14,820 nucleotides of DNA from Desulfurococcales archaeon (lineage in GTDB: Archaea > Thermoproteota > Thermoprotei_A > Sulfolobales > Ignicoccaceae), in NCBI GenBank assembly GCA_015521275.1, contig WAOJ01000140.1, forward strand, positions 1 to 14,820. The letters run 5' to 3'. Within the stretch, counting starts at the first letter, position 1, and each line of letters starts with the position of its first letter. The notes under the pieces are model-generated. The model was not told where the DNA came from. It saw only the letters and a program-made list of their open reading frames with translations, and made no database searches. The position numbers and the translations under genes were made by a program. Positions 14,635 to 14,820 of the stretch are shown here, in pieces.

Positions 14635-14819
14635 CTTCTCACCCCCTCAGCTTCGTAAAGTTTCTCCACGTACTCGGGGGCCTCGTACTCCACGAACTCG
14701 CCCACTAAAATGGGCTTTCCGAACTCTATTGCGGCGTCGTCCAAGTACTTCTCCCCCTTCACCACTTTGCTGTTCCTCATGAACCACTCGACCATAGCGT
14801 AGGGGTCCCTAAACTTGTT
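14631..14819 (-). CDS. 2-oxoacid:ferredoxin oxidoreductase, beta subunit (C-terminal part)
   Basis: The last 62 codons of a gene that enters from the right edge. The readable sequence begins NKFRDPYAMVEWFMRNSKVV and continues to KPILVGEFVEY before ending EGVRR, which resembles the C-terminal tail of the thiamine-diphosphate-binding beta subunit in KorB-like enzymes (a RFRxPxEMLxWF-like helix, then an IxVGEF segment). The catalytic TPP motif lies outside the window. The four-base ATGA overlap with the gamma gene supports the assignment. Confidence 0.75.
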   Translation of the reverse strand, partial: NKFRDPYAMVEWFMRNSKVVKGEKYLDDAAIEFGKPILVGEFVEYEAPEYVEKLYEAEGVRR

Positions 14820-14820
14820 G

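Noticed and set aside
1..14820. CRISPR array, IS element or long repeats
   Set aside because: No regularly spaced repeats, transposase motifs or terminal inverted repeats were seen on reading the window.

Overview
The window looks like chromosomal DNA from a hyperthermophilic archaeon, most likely a crenarchaeon of the Desulfurococcales type (an Ignicoccus-like autotroph would fit, but the species is inferred). The grounds are a reverse gyrase (a hyperthermophile marker), an archaeal-type PEP carboxylase, a ferredoxin-dependent 2-oxoacid oxidoreductase, a Nuo-like membrane complex, strong preference for AGG/AGA arginine and ATA isoleucine codons, GTG starts, GGAGG/GGTGA-type ribosome sites and tightly packed, overlapping genes. 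No IS element, CRISPR array, tRNA or rRNA was recognised, and no gap between genes exceeds about 70 bases.

Left part (1-6045): a reverse gyrase read rightwards, cut by the window edge and split into two frames near position 385. It is followed by a convergent gene for a 952-residue SF2 helicase, and the two genes overlap tail to tail by 50 bases. Middle part (6109-8311): a TatD-type metallohydrolase, then a two-gene unit of an unrecognised seven-helix membrane protein and a small winged-helix protein, all rightwards. These converge on a small RIO/Bud32-like kinase gene read leftwards.

Right part (8314-14820), all leftwards. In transcription order from the right edge: the beta (partial), gamma and ferredoxin subunits of a 2-oxoacid:ferredoxin oxidoreductase; a 59-codon gene whose start looks like a type IV prepilin signal; archaeal PEP carboxylase; and nuoH-nuoI-nuoJ-nuoK-nuoN, followed 2 bases later by the kinase. 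Together these suggest ferredoxin-linked carbon metabolism: the oxidoreductase could make (or split) a 2-oxoacid such as pyruvate, PEP carboxylase forms oxaloacetate, and the Nuo-type complex couples electron flow to ion pumping. PEP carboxylase with pyruvate synthase is the carboxylating pair of the dicarboxylate/4-hydroxybutyrate cycle. Assigning this cluster to that cycle is inference.

The items most worth checking are the frame break in reverse gyrase, the tiny pilin-like protein with a possible Shine-Dalgarno-masking hairpin, and the helicase's C-terminal domain, which resembles an inactivated DEDD exonuclease. No clearly new multi-gene system was found.
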